Source of the DNA: Candidatus Nomurabacteria bacterium RIFCSPLOWO2_01_FULL_46_18
GTDB taxonomy: Bacteria > Patescibacteriota > Minisyncoccia > Phycocordibacterales > UBA9973
Assembly (NCBI GenBank): GCA_001786015.1
Contig: MFVH01000011.1
Span: 1,230-23,321, forward strand
Length of the DNA: 22,092 nucleotides
Direction: 5' to 3'
Numbering within the stretch: position 1 is the stretch's first letter; each line of letters opens with the position of its first letter. Below are positions 13,320 to 19,481 of this stretch, one piece after another. The position numbers and the translations under genes were made by a program. The notes under the pieces are model-generated. The model ran no database searches. It worked only from the letters and a program-made list of their open reading frames with translations, and was not told the origin of the DNA.

Positions 13320-14456
13320 TTATACGACGATCCCCCCGCCCAGGCAAATATCATGATCATAAATCACGCAAGATTGGCCCGGGGCGGCTAAGATCGGTTT
13401 TGCAAAAATAACCTCGTTGCTTTTTACTTTACATGGCAATTGTTCTCCATGGTAACGGATCTGCGCGGTGTATTTTTTATTCTCTTCAGGTGTGCCGGAA
13501 ATCCAGTTGGTATTCTTGAGTTTTATAACTCCCTTTGCTTCCCCCTTGCCCGCTTCGCCTGAGCTCCAGCGAGGCGAGTCAGGGGGAAAACTCTGCGAAA
13601 CAATCAGAATATTTTTCTTTACATCTTTCCCTATAATATAATACGGCTTATCTTTTGGGCTTTTCTTGACAATCGTAAATCCGTGCCGCTCGCCGAGGGT
13701 GTGAAAAAAAACGCCGTCATGGTGGCCGATTACTTCGCCCTTCTCATTCCCCGCCTCTGGCGGGGCAAGTACCACTTTCCCTTTCTTTTCTTTAATATAG
13801 TGTTTCAGAAACTTTTTCAAATCCACTTCGCCCAGAAAACATATCCCTTGGCTGTCCTTTTTCTCCGCGACCGGCAATCCGAATTTTTCCGCGAGCTTCC
13901 GGACTACTTCTTTTTTTAAATTCCCTACCGGAAACAAAGTTCTTTTCAACTGCTCTTGTGTCAAAGCCCAAAGAAAATATGATTGATCCTTCGCTGAATC
14001 TATTCCGCGCAGCAGACCCCACCCTTGCCCTCCCCTTAGCAAGGGGAGGGTTGGGAGGGGTGATACCCTTGCATAATGCCCAGTCGCAATAAAGTCGGCG
14101 CCCCGCCGGAGCGCCTCATCCAGAAAGGCGCCGAACTTCACATGCTTGTTGCACATCACATCCGGATTCGGTGTTTTACCTTTTTTATACTCCGATATCA
14201 TGTAATTCCCAACTTCCTTTTTATATACATCTTCAAAATCAAAAGTTAAAAATGGAATATCTAAATAAGCCGACACTCTCATAGCATCACGCTTTTCTTC
14301 TTCTTCATTGCATTCCAAAAAATCCGGATGCCAAGTCGACATAAAAACACCTACGACTTCAAAACCTTGCTGTTTAAGCAAAGCGGCCGAAACGGCAGAA
14401 TCCACCCCGCCCGAAATCGCCACAAAAACTGTTTCCTTTTTCTTATCTTTTTTCAC
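13320..14456 (-). CDS. mnmA: tRNA-specific 2-thiouridylase MnmA, with three palindrome-encoded inserts
   Basis: 378 aa, GTG start. It makes the 2-thio group on wobble U34 of Lys/Glu/Gln tRNAs, taking sulfur from a persulfide relay. PP-loop AISGGVDSAVSA (13-24); catalytic Cys102 in NPDVMCNKHVKFG and Cys206 in SQGICFLG; GHYARV (126-131), SAKDQSYFLW (154-163), HTLGERHGF. Three loops hold extra residues coded by GC-rich palindromes: SPLPTLPLLRGGQGWG (132-147), LAPPEAGN (about 230-237) and the SFPPDSPRWSSGEAGKGEAK region (289-308). None hits a catalytic motif, so the enzyme is probably active. An extended -10 promoter is placed so that transcription should begin at or beside the GTG. mgtC follows after 7 nt. 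Confidence 0.95.
   Translation of the reverse strand: MKKDKKKETVFVAISGGVDSAVSAALLKQQGFEVVGVFMSTWHPDFLECNEEEEKRDAMRVSAYLDIPFLTFDFEDVYKKEVGNYMISEYKKGKTPNPDVMCNKHVKFGAFLDEALRRGADFIATGHYARVSPLPTLPLLRGGQGWGLLRGIDSAKDQSYFLWALTQEQLKRTLFPVGNLKKEVVRKLAEKFGLPVAEKKDSQGICFLGEVDLKKFLKHYIKEKKGKVVLAPPEAGNEKGEVIGHHDGVFFHTLGERHGFTIVKKSPKDKPYYIIGKDVKKNILIVSQSFPPDSPRWSSGEAGKGEAKGVIKLKNTNWISGTPEENKKYTAQIRYHGEQLPCKVKSNEVIFAKPILAAPGQSCVIYDHDICLGGGIVV
13541..13586. repeat. GC-rich palindromic element 2 inside mnmA
   Basis: Outer arms CCCCCT (13541-13546) and AGGGGG (13581-13586); inner arms TCGCCT (13555-13560) and AGGCGA (13572-13577) around GAGCTC. It keeps the reading frame and codes for a Pro/Ser/Gly-rich loop at residues ~291-305 near the C-terminal beta-barrel of MnmA. 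Confidence 0.6.
13749..13765. repeat. GC-rich palindromic element 3 inside mnmA
   Basis: Perfect hairpin CCCCGCC-TCT-GGCGGGG with a 3-nt loop, in frame, coding for APPEAG (residues 231-236). It is short, but its GC content stands out against the AT-rich sequence on both sides. Confidence 0.55.
14017..14060. repeat. GC-rich palindromic element 1 inside mnmA
   Basis: CCCTCCCCTT (14028-14037) pairs perfectly with AAGGGGAGGG (14041-14050) around AGC; CCC (14022-14024) pairs with GGG (14053-14055), and CCCC (14017-14020) with GGGG (14057-14060), giving a 44-nt interrupted hairpin of about 17 pairs. It sits in frame between the conserved GHYARV and KDQSYFL motifs and codes for SPLPTLPLLRGGQGWG. 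Confidence 0.75.
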
Positions 14457-14462
14457 AGAGAG

Positions 14463-14471
14463 ATTATAGCA
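14463..14471 (-). promoter_or_regulatory. Extended -10 promoter of mnmA
   Basis: TGC-TATAAT on the minus strand (TATAAT at 14463-14468). No good -35 is seen; the -35 zone touches the palindrome at 14488-14519. The expected start, 6-8 nt after the -10, coincides with the GTG start codon at 14454-14456, implying a leaderless message. Confidence 0.65.
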
Positions 14472-14487
14472 TACCCTCCAGATACTG

Positions 14488-14519
14488 ACACCCTTACAAA
14501 CTCCAGTTTGTAAGGGTGT
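14488..14519. repeat. 32-nt palindrome, copy 1 (between winged-helix gene and mnmA)
   Basis: Perfect 15-bp inverted repeat ACACCCTTACAAACT-CC-AGTTTGTAAGGGTGT. With the following AGTT it matches copy 2 at 33 of 36 positions and in the same orientation. It starts about 20 nt after the winged-helix gene stop (14541) and lies upstream of the mnmA -10. No U-tract follows it on the minus strand. Confidence 0.9.
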
Positions 14520-14540
14520 AGTTGACGGACAAATAAGGAG

Positions 14541-14831
14541 TCAGGATTTTTGAAAGACCTTCAAGAAATTCACGAATATCTTTCCATAAGGAGAGAGACT
14601 GAGTTCCGCGAATTTGCCTTTTCGCTTTTTATTTATAAGCCCTACGCTAAAAAGCTTGCGAGAATGCTCTCCTATTGTTTTTTCATTTGCTCGAAGGCTT
14701 GCAATAACTTTTTCAAGCGTGATACCTGGATGTCCTGAAATTAAAAGAAGTATTTCAATCCGATAGTGATTGGCAATACCTTTAAGATGTCGCTCCATTT
14801 GCCAGGCAGTTTTTGATTTTTCTTTTGCCAT
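14541..14831 (-). CDS. Small ArsR-like winged helix-turn-helix protein
   Basis: 96 aa. One DNA-binding domain: ERHLKGIANHYRIEILLLIS (first helices), GITLEKVIASL (turn), NEKTIGEHSRKLFSVGLI (recognition helix) and a wing KKRKGKFAELSLSPYGKIF. This is the ArsR/MarR-like fold, and close relatives are common in CPR genomes. No metal-binding cysteine pair is present, so a metal sensor of ArsR type is unlikely. The gene is bracketed by two copies of a 32-nt palindrome, one covering its own -35 zone and the other the region upstream of mnmA. It could regulate both genes through these sites; this is inferred from position only. Its ATG lies about 7 nt after its -10. Confidence 0.88.
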   Translation of the reverse strand: MAKEKSKTAWQMERHLKGIANHYRIEILLLISGHPGITLEKVIASLRANEKTIGEHSRKLFSVGLINKKRKGKFAELSLSPYGKIFVNFLKVFQKS

Positions 14832-14837
14832 CTTGTT

Positions 14838-14846
14838 ATCTTACCA
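14838..14846 (-). promoter_or_regulatory. Extended -10 promoter of the winged-helix gene
   Basis: TGG-TAAGAT on the minus strand (TAAGAT at 14838-14843). The -35 zone is occupied by palindrome copy 2, which begins 2 nt upstream of the TGG. The start site would fall at the ATG (14831), so the message should be leaderless. Confidence 0.5.
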
Positions 14847-14848
14847 CA

Positions 14849-14880
14849 ACACCCCTACAAACTCCAGTTTGTGAGGGTAT
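14849..14880. repeat. 32-nt palindrome, copy 2 (upstream of the winged-helix gene)
   Basis: ACACCCCTACAAACT-CC-AGTTTGTGAGGGTAT. It differs from copy 1 at three positions, all transitions that weaken pairing of the outer arms; the core ACAAACT-CC-AGTTTGT is identical. It ends 2 nt from the stop codon of the DUF84 gene. Confidence 0.9.
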
Positions 14881-14882
14881 AG

Positions 14883-15416
14883 TTAATAATGTTCTGGGTT
14901 GATCAAATGAATAAGCGCGGTTACTACAGCCTGTTTAGTATAATTTTTCCTGTCTAACTTCCCTTTTGTTAAAAGCCCAATCATACCACCCGCTTTCCCT
15001 ATCGCCGAATCGTCTGTTATGCCGATTTCTTTTGCTGCTTCATCTATCTCATAATCTTTACTGAAAACCAAGTCAACTATCGATTTAGGATACTCAAAAA
15101 CGGAAGATCCGCCAAGGTGAAATTTTTCTCCGTCATAAATAGCGCACATTGTGATGTTCATATATCCGCTTTTTGTGTGGGGAACTTTTAAAAGTCCGCT
15201 TTCTAATCCCACTGATAAATCACAGTCAAAGAAGGCATTCCTCGCCCGGTTTATTGCTCCATTAACAGTCTCTTCTAATCTCTTGGGCTGCCCTGAAACT
15301 TCTGAGCTCACTTCTACCGCCACAATTCTTACTTTTGCGACTTCGTCAAAATCTTTAAAGACCTCTTCAACCGCCTTCAGTTTATTGGGATTTTTTGAAC
15401 CAACATTTACTTTCAT
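14883..15416 (-). CDS. DUF84 family inosine/xanthosine triphosphatase-like NTPase
   Basis: 177 aa, normal for the YjjX/DUF84 family, which removes non-canonical purine triphosphates (ITP, XTP). Motifs: VGSKNPNKLKAVEEVF (5-20, phosphate binding), EVSGQPKRLEETVNGAINRA (38-57), DLSVGLESGL (66-75), and GKAGGMIGLLTKGKLDR (140-156). Function is by family; YjjX itself is the model. It starts 14 nt after the exonuclease gene, and its stop almost touches palindrome copy 2, which probably marks the end of this transcription unit. Confidence 0.88.
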   Translation of the reverse strand: MKVNVGSKNPNKLKAVEEVFKDFDEVAKVRIVAVEVSSEVSGQPKRLEETVNGAINRARNAFFDCDLSVGLESGLLKVPHTKSGYMNITMCAIYDGEKFHLGGSSVFEYPKSIVDLVFSKDYEIDEAAKEIGITDDSAIGKAGGMIGLLTKGKLDRKNYTKQAVVTALIHLINPEHY

Positions 15417-15430
15417 GACTTTTAAAAATT

Positions 15431-15958
15431 CTAAAGCGACATAAGGTGTTTATAAAGCAAGAAGGTGGCTCGCGCGTCCGAGAGGGCCGTATGCGCTTTG
15501 GGATTTTCGATTCCAAAACGCAGACAAAGCTCGCGCAACGAGAAATGTTCTACGTCCAGGGAACGGTGAAGTTTCGCCCAGGCGATGGAAACAGTATCAA
15601 GCTTATGATAATGCATAGTGTTCACAACGCCCAGCTTGGCAAGGGCGGTTTCTAAAAAAAGCGAATCAAAAGCGACGTTGTGCCCCACCATGATGCAATC
15701 TTTCACTTTTTCCAGAAGAATCTTAATCGCCTCCGGAAGAAAAACTGCTTTTTCCCACGCGTCTTTATTATAATTGCTCACTTTGAGCGAGACCGGATCG
15801 GCATTCTCTAAATTTTCGGGTTTAATTTTGATATCAAATTCTTCCAGTACCTCCAGTTCCGGTGTGGTGATAACCGCTCCGAGCTCAATAATCTCGTGCT
15901 TGGCGGGGTTTAATCCCGTCATTTCCACATCTATGAAAGCAAGGTTGTGTTTCTTCAT
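15431..15958 (-). CDS. DEDDh 3'-5' exonuclease (DnaQ/RNase T superfamily)
   Basis: 175 aa, a single exonuclease domain. Two-metal-ion residues: Exo I FIDVEMTGL (D10, E12), Exo II VGHNVAFDSLFLE (the Asp in NVAFD), Exo III AHTALSDARAT (His and Asp). It could be a free proofreading subunit or an RNA-processing exonuclease; sequence alone does not decide between these. It lacks a polymerase or UvrC fusion. The ATG overlaps the mltG stop by 4 nt (ATGA), so translation is coupled. Confidence 0.92.
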   Translation of the reverse strand: MKKHNLAFIDVEMTGLNPAKHEIIELGAVITTPELEVLEEFDIKIKPENLENADPVSLKVSNYNKDAWEKAVFLPEAIKILLEKVKDCIMVGHNVAFDSLFLETALAKLGVVNTMHYHKLDTVSIAWAKLHRSLDVEHFSLRELCLRFGIENPKAHTALSDARATFLLYKHLMSL

Positions 15959-16839
15959 TTTAAATACTTCGCCCTGTTCGCTTTGTGCCCCTCGAAATTC
16001 CGGGCATAATGGATATTCCCGTCCGCGTCGTGGAGATAATAAAGGTAGGGAGAACTTTCCGGATGGATCGCAGCCCGGATCGCGGCTAAGCCTGGATTAG
16101 CGATAGGCGCCGGAGGCAACCCCTTCGCTTTGTAAGTTTCCGGCGCAGCATCGACTTCCAGCGCCCGGCCAAGCGAAAGGCGCTTCCACAAAATTCCAGA
16201 AATAACAGTCCGATCATCCCCCTTCGCTTCTTTTTCAATTATGGAGGCCATAATTATTATACTCTTCTCGGACTTGCCGGAAGATAGGATTTCCGGACGG
16301 AGCGGCACAATCTTCGACTCATAATTTTTTTCCATCACTTTTATTACATCATCCGCAGTCGCCCGGAAAATAAAAAAATAAGTGTCGGGGAAAAGGTAAC
16401 CGGCTTTATCTTTGACGAGAACTAAAAACTTCTCTTTGTCAAAATTCGGAAGCTTGGAAGCGGCAACGCTTGCGATCTCTTCATTATTGAAACCCTCCGG
16501 AATGGTAAGCTTGATCGGGGCGAGCGAGCTTTTCCCTAGAGCGACGCGCCGGGCAACCTCGTAGACCGGAAGCTTTTTTTCAAAAAAATAATCCGTTGAA
16601 ACTGCATGACGCTCTCCCGCAAAAACGATTACAAATGCCTCGAAAAATATCCGCGAGCGGATGAATCCTTCATCTTTCAATTTCAGCGAAACCGCCCGCA
16701 AGCTCATGCCGGGTTCGATGGAGAGAATTTTCTCTTCGGAAAACGCTTTGGGAGCGCTCAAAAATAAAAAGTTAAAAGCCACAATTAAAAAAACGGCTCC
16801 AGTTGAAATCAGAAAAACTTTATGGCTTCTTGAGAGCAT
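15955..16839 (-). CDS. mltG: Endolytic murein transglycosylase MltG
   Basis: 294 aa from ATG at 16837-16839. It cuts nascent glycan strands at the membrane and may set their length. Residues ~5-30 are a membrane anchor (KVFLISTGAVFLIVAFNFLF). A LysM-like/YceG N-lobe follows (SIEPGMSLRAVSLKLKDEGFI, IPEGFNNEEIASV). The catalytic core has MASIIEKEA (catalytic Glu), RTVISGILWKRLSLGRALEVDA, and IANPGLAAIRAAIHPESSPYLYY. The usual LQTDPT segment reads LEVDAAPE. A longer in-frame start 38 codons upstream overlaps the preceding gene and adds only basic residues, so I reject it. It ends in an ATGA overlap with the exonuclease gene. Confidence 0.94.
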   Translation of the reverse strand: MLSRSHKVFLISTGAVFLIVAFNFLFLSAPKAFSEEKILSIEPGMSLRAVSLKLKDEGFIRSRIFFEAFVIVFAGERHAVSTDYFFEKKLPVYEVARRVALGKSSLAPIKLTIPEGFNNEEIASVAASKLPNFDKEKFLVLVKDKAGYLFPDTYFFIFRATADDVIKVMEKNYESKIVPLRPEILSSGKSEKSIIIMASIIEKEAKGDDRTVISGILWKRLSLGRALEVDAAPETYKAKGLPPAPIANPGLAAIRAAIHPESSPYLYYLHDADGNIHYARNFEGHKANRAKYLK

Positions 16840-16840
16840 A

Positions 16841-18211
16841 CTAAGTGGGCAAATTCGGTGGAGGCGCCGCTTCTTTAGATTCGATGCGCTCCAGAGTCGG
16901 AACTTTGATGATCTGACCCGGGAAGTGCCAAAGAGTCGCGATTTCCTCGACATTCAAGACAAAAGTCTCGTGGTGAACATATGCCTTAATTAAGCTGTCA
17001 ATCGAAAGAAATCCAGGAAAGGGCCAGCTCCAATATTTTTGGGAAAAAATATGGTGTCGTAAGGGTAAATGAAAGAACGCGCGCTCTCGAAATTCATGCA
17101 GCATCCGATTGGCCAGCATCATAATTGTTTTTTGAGAGGCTGTAAATATACCGCTATAACGATCCCCTTGGGAGGCATTAACGCGGAGTAATTCATTGCA
17201 GTCGGACTTGGCGTATTGGCGAAAGATGAGACGTATGTTCCTGCGATTATTCATGTTGAAGGCTTCTTTCTTGGCGACGTACATTACCCGAATTCCACTC
17301 TCGAAACCGAGCTTCTCCGTCTTGGCATTCATCGCGGTGATGACATTGTCGTAAAATTTCGGCGCGCGAATTTCTTCCGCCCACCCACCGTCTTTACCCT
17401 GCTGGAGGCGGGTATAGGGCAGGAGCATCTTTCTCATCACTTCATTAGCCTCCGCTATCCAATCATGTCCTTTGTGTCCGCCCGTAGCGCCTGTAGGTGT
17501 AATAATTATCTGCATCCAAGCTTGTTCACCCTTACCCAGCGAACCAAAAAGTTCAATAATCGATGAAATCGGATCAACTTTATATTCTTCCTTCGGGTCT
17601 TTGTCCAATCCAAAGTCGACGTAGGTTTTAATCGGGAATGCTTCGTGCTTTATAAGCTTAAACTCACACCCCCACCCGTTCCAGGCGCTGGAGGCAGATA
17701 TCTCGGGAACCGCGAGTGTATAGTCATCCGCGAGTTTTACCTGTGCTTGCGGATATTGAGCGTAGAGTTGTGTTTCAATCAGGCTCTTTATTCGCGAGGG
17801 TGTGCGGATATAAAAATGCACCTGCCCGTCGATCGAAACGATTTCCAGCGAAAACCAAAACCAAACCGCGCCCTGCCAGTACTCTTCTTTCCCTCCTTTA
17901 AAGCTCCAGTGGTATAGGGCGTTGGTGATGAAAAGCTCCATCGCCTTGGGAGAACGGAGGACGTCGCGCGGAGGAATGATTTCAAGTAAAACAAACTCAA
18001 TGCCGGAAATAAAATCCTGCTGGACGTAATGGACCCAAATTTTCCAGCCAACGTAACCAAGCAAAATCGTTCCAATAAGTAGAAACAGAAACCCCGCCTT
18101 CCAGGCAAGATAGGCAAGAAAAATTATTACAATGAGGAGAATAATCTGAAAAAATTTCTTTTCTAGAAATGAAAAAAACTCATCGATTCCACTTTTGGCG
18201 GGTTCTGCCAT
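16841..18211 (-). CDS. Membrane protein resembling the N-terminal part of CPR T4SS-type ATPases, without the ATPase
   Basis: 456 aa. Two close membrane helices (about 20-36 and 40-60), then a soluble mixed region: FVLLEIIPPRDVLRSPKAME, WFSLEIVSIDGQVHFYIRTP, TQLYAQYPQAQVKLADDYTL, WMQIIITPTG, then FVLNVEEIATLWHFPGQIIK, VPTLERIESKEAAPPPNLP. I recall this block preceding a VirD4/TraG/VirB4-type P-loop domain in other CPR proteins. Here the protein stops where the Walker A would begin, and no ATPase gene follows. So it is either a stand-alone membrane platform or a partner of an ATPase coded elsewhere. The stop is 1 nt from the mltG ATG. The family link is from memory and needs a profile search. 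Confidence 0.65.
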   Translation of the reverse strand: MAEPAKSGIDEFFSFLEKKFFQIILLIVIIFLAYLAWKAGFLFLLIGTILLGYVGWKIWVHYVQQDFISGIEFVLLEIIPPRDVLRSPKAMELFITNALYHWSFKGGKEEYWQGAVWFWFSLEIVSIDGQVHFYIRTPSRIKSLIETQLYAQYPQAQVKLADDYTLAVPEISASSAWNGWGCEFKLIKHEAFPIKTYVDFGLDKDPKEEYKVDPISSIIELFGSLGKGEQAWMQIIITPTGATGGHKGHDWIAEANEVMRKMLLPYTRLQQGKDGGWAEEIRAPKFYDNVITAMNAKTEKLGFESGIRVMYVAKKEAFNMNNRRNIRLIFRQYAKSDCNELLRVNASQGDRYSGIFTASQKTIMMLANRMLHEFRERAFFHLPLRHHIFSQKYWSWPFPGFLSIDSLIKAYVHHETFVLNVEEIATLWHFPGQIIKVPTLERIESKEAAPPPNLPT

Positions 18212-18220
18212 GCTTATATT

Positions 18221-18394
18221 TTAATGGCTGAAGAAAAATAAAGCAATCGCCAGAAAGCTCAAAATTATAATGAGCACGTAAAGCGTGTCCCAGTGCCATC
18301 CCCTCCGAGCCATAAAAGCAGAAAGCCTTTGATACCCCTCGATAATGATGAGGCCCGGGAGTACAAAAAGCATGAAGATAATGGGATAAAGCAT
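18221..18394 (-). CDS. 57-aa two-helix membrane peptide
   Basis: Read from ATG (18392-18394) to TAA (18221-18223). MLYPIIFMLFVLPGLIII forms the first helix, a basic loop EGYQRLSAFMARRGWHWDT follows, and LYVLIIILSFLAIALFFF forms the second. Family not recognised. Its start is 1 nt after the stop of the sigma4-HARE gene and its stop 9 nt before the T4SS-like gene, the same tight spacing seen through this operon, and it leaves no other explanation for the 184-nt gap. A small subunit of the following membrane protein is a reasonable guess. Confidence 0.7.
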   Translation of the reverse strand: MLYPIIFMLFVLPGLIIIEGYQRLSAFMARRGWHWDTLYVLIIILSFLAIALFFFSH

Positions 18395-18395
18395 G

Positions 18396-19424
18396 TTAGG
18401 CCAGTGAATAAAGGCCGTTTTTATTCTTTTTGAAATATTTCGGATTGGCCAGATTCACCAAAATCGTATTCTTTTTGAAATATCTCTCTTTCATCACGCG
18501 CTCAATAACAGCGTCTCGAAGAAGCGGCCCTTCTCTTTTCAAAATGTCCCGAATAACCTCCCGGGCAATGCCGGGCTTGTAGCCCCATTCAGCCAGGGCG
18601 TACATCCCCCGGCCAACGAGGATAAAGCGCGGATCTTTAATCAGTTCATTGTGGCAGGTGGCATAGTGGGTCTTTTTGCCGAAAGTTTTGGTGATGGCAT
18701 CGGCAACTTCCCGAAAATGCATCGGCGAGCCGTGCTTGCGCATCACCAGGAACGCGTAGTCTTTCACTCCGCGGGTATGCACATTGGGAGAACTTGCTTT
18801 GCCCCAGTCGCCGAGCGGATTTTTCTTGATTGTTTTTGAAATGGAGAGCCAGCGCCGAGTGATCTCGGCATTCCGATACTGGTCGGAGACATCTTTCATA
18901 TGGTCAAAAAATTTCCGGATCATTTCACTCTCCGGAACGAGGTCCTCGTCGGAGAGGGAGGCGTAGAGTTTCTTCAGCGAATCATGCACTTTATTCGCCA
19001 TCTCGTCGCTAACGCTCCAGCGGGTGTGAAAGTGTTCGTCCTCGCGGTGCTTTTTAAACGAATCCCCCAGGACTAAATAAAAATGAATATGGTTTTGGGT
19101 TGCCTTATCTTTCGAGACATGCGGCAAAAATTCATGTTCGGCGACAATACTACCCAGGGAAATCATCAACTGCTTCATCTCGTCGAAAACCGCCTGCTCT
19201 CTTTTGTAAGCGTCAGACTTTTTAATCAGGGCGATGGCCGCGTCCTCGATCTGGCGTACTCGCTCGCGAGTGATATGATACTTTTGGCCGATTTCTTCCA
19301 AAGTTTTTCGGACCGCGTCCGGGGTGAGCCCGAAGCGGCTCATGATAACGTCGTTGGCTCGGTCGTGAAGATGGGAAGTTATTCTCTTGGTAACTTGCTT
19401 GGGTTTAAATGATATGGTTGCCAT
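18396..19424 (-). CDS. Sigma-70 region 4-like / HARE-HTH regulator
   Basis: 342 aa. Residues ~25-72 hold a sigma region 4 helix-turn-helix: RKTLEEIGQKYHITRERVRQIEDAA, the part of sigma factors that reads the -35 box. A charged middle region (~75-215) is mostly helical. From ~215 on there are two HARE-HTH-like winged helices: GVKDYAFLVMRKHGSPMHFREVADAI with LIKDPRFILVGRGMYALAEWG, and a second VIRDILKREGPLLRDAVIERV with NPKYFKKNKNGLYSL. HARE-HTH occurs in the RNA polymerase delta subunit. There is no region 2, so it is not a full sigma factor. It may modify RNA polymerase specificity. Its own promoter is the best in the window, a possible sign of high or autoregulated expression. An AAGGAG lies 17 nt before the ATG, too far for a usual ribosome site. 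Confidence 0.85.
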   Translation of the reverse strand: MATISFKPKQVTKRITSHLHDRANDVIMSRFGLTPDAVRKTLEEIGQKYHITRERVRQIEDAAIALIKKSDAYKREQAVFDEMKQLMISLGSIVAEHEFLPHVSKDKATQNHIHFYLVLGDSFKKHREDEHFHTRWSVSDEMANKVHDSLKKLYASLSDEDLVPESEMIRKFFDHMKDVSDQYRNAEITRRWLSISKTIKKNPLGDWGKASSPNVHTRGVKDYAFLVMRKHGSPMHFREVADAITKTFGKKTHYATCHNELIKDPRFILVGRGMYALAEWGYKPGIAREVIRDILKREGPLLRDAVIERVMKERYFKKNTILVNLANPKYFKKNKNGLYSLA

Positions 19425-19448
19425 AAATTGGAAATAAGCTACTCCTTA

Positions 19449-19476
19449 ATTATACACACTGTTGACTTTGTGTCAA
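19449..19476 (-). promoter_or_regulatory. Consensus promoter of the sigma4-HARE operon
   Basis: TTGACA (19471-19476), 16-nt spacer, TATAAT (19449-19454) on the minus strand; both boxes match the consensus at all six positions, and TGTG precedes the -10. The -35 is part of a small inverted repeat TTGAC-TTTGT-GTCAA. It begins 5 nt after the typA stop. Predicted leader is about 17 nt. Confidence 0.88.
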
Positions 19477-19481
19477 ATTTG

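Noticed and set aside
14488..14880. CRISPR-like repeat pair
   Set aside because: Only two copies, separated by a complete protein gene, and each is fully palindromic; there is no regular spacer array and no cas gene.
16840..16953. Longer mltG reading frame starting at 16953
   Set aside because: The extra 38 residues overlap the end of the preceding gene and place a basic stretch before the membrane anchor. The ATG at 16839 is 1 nt from the upstream stop, like other junctions here.
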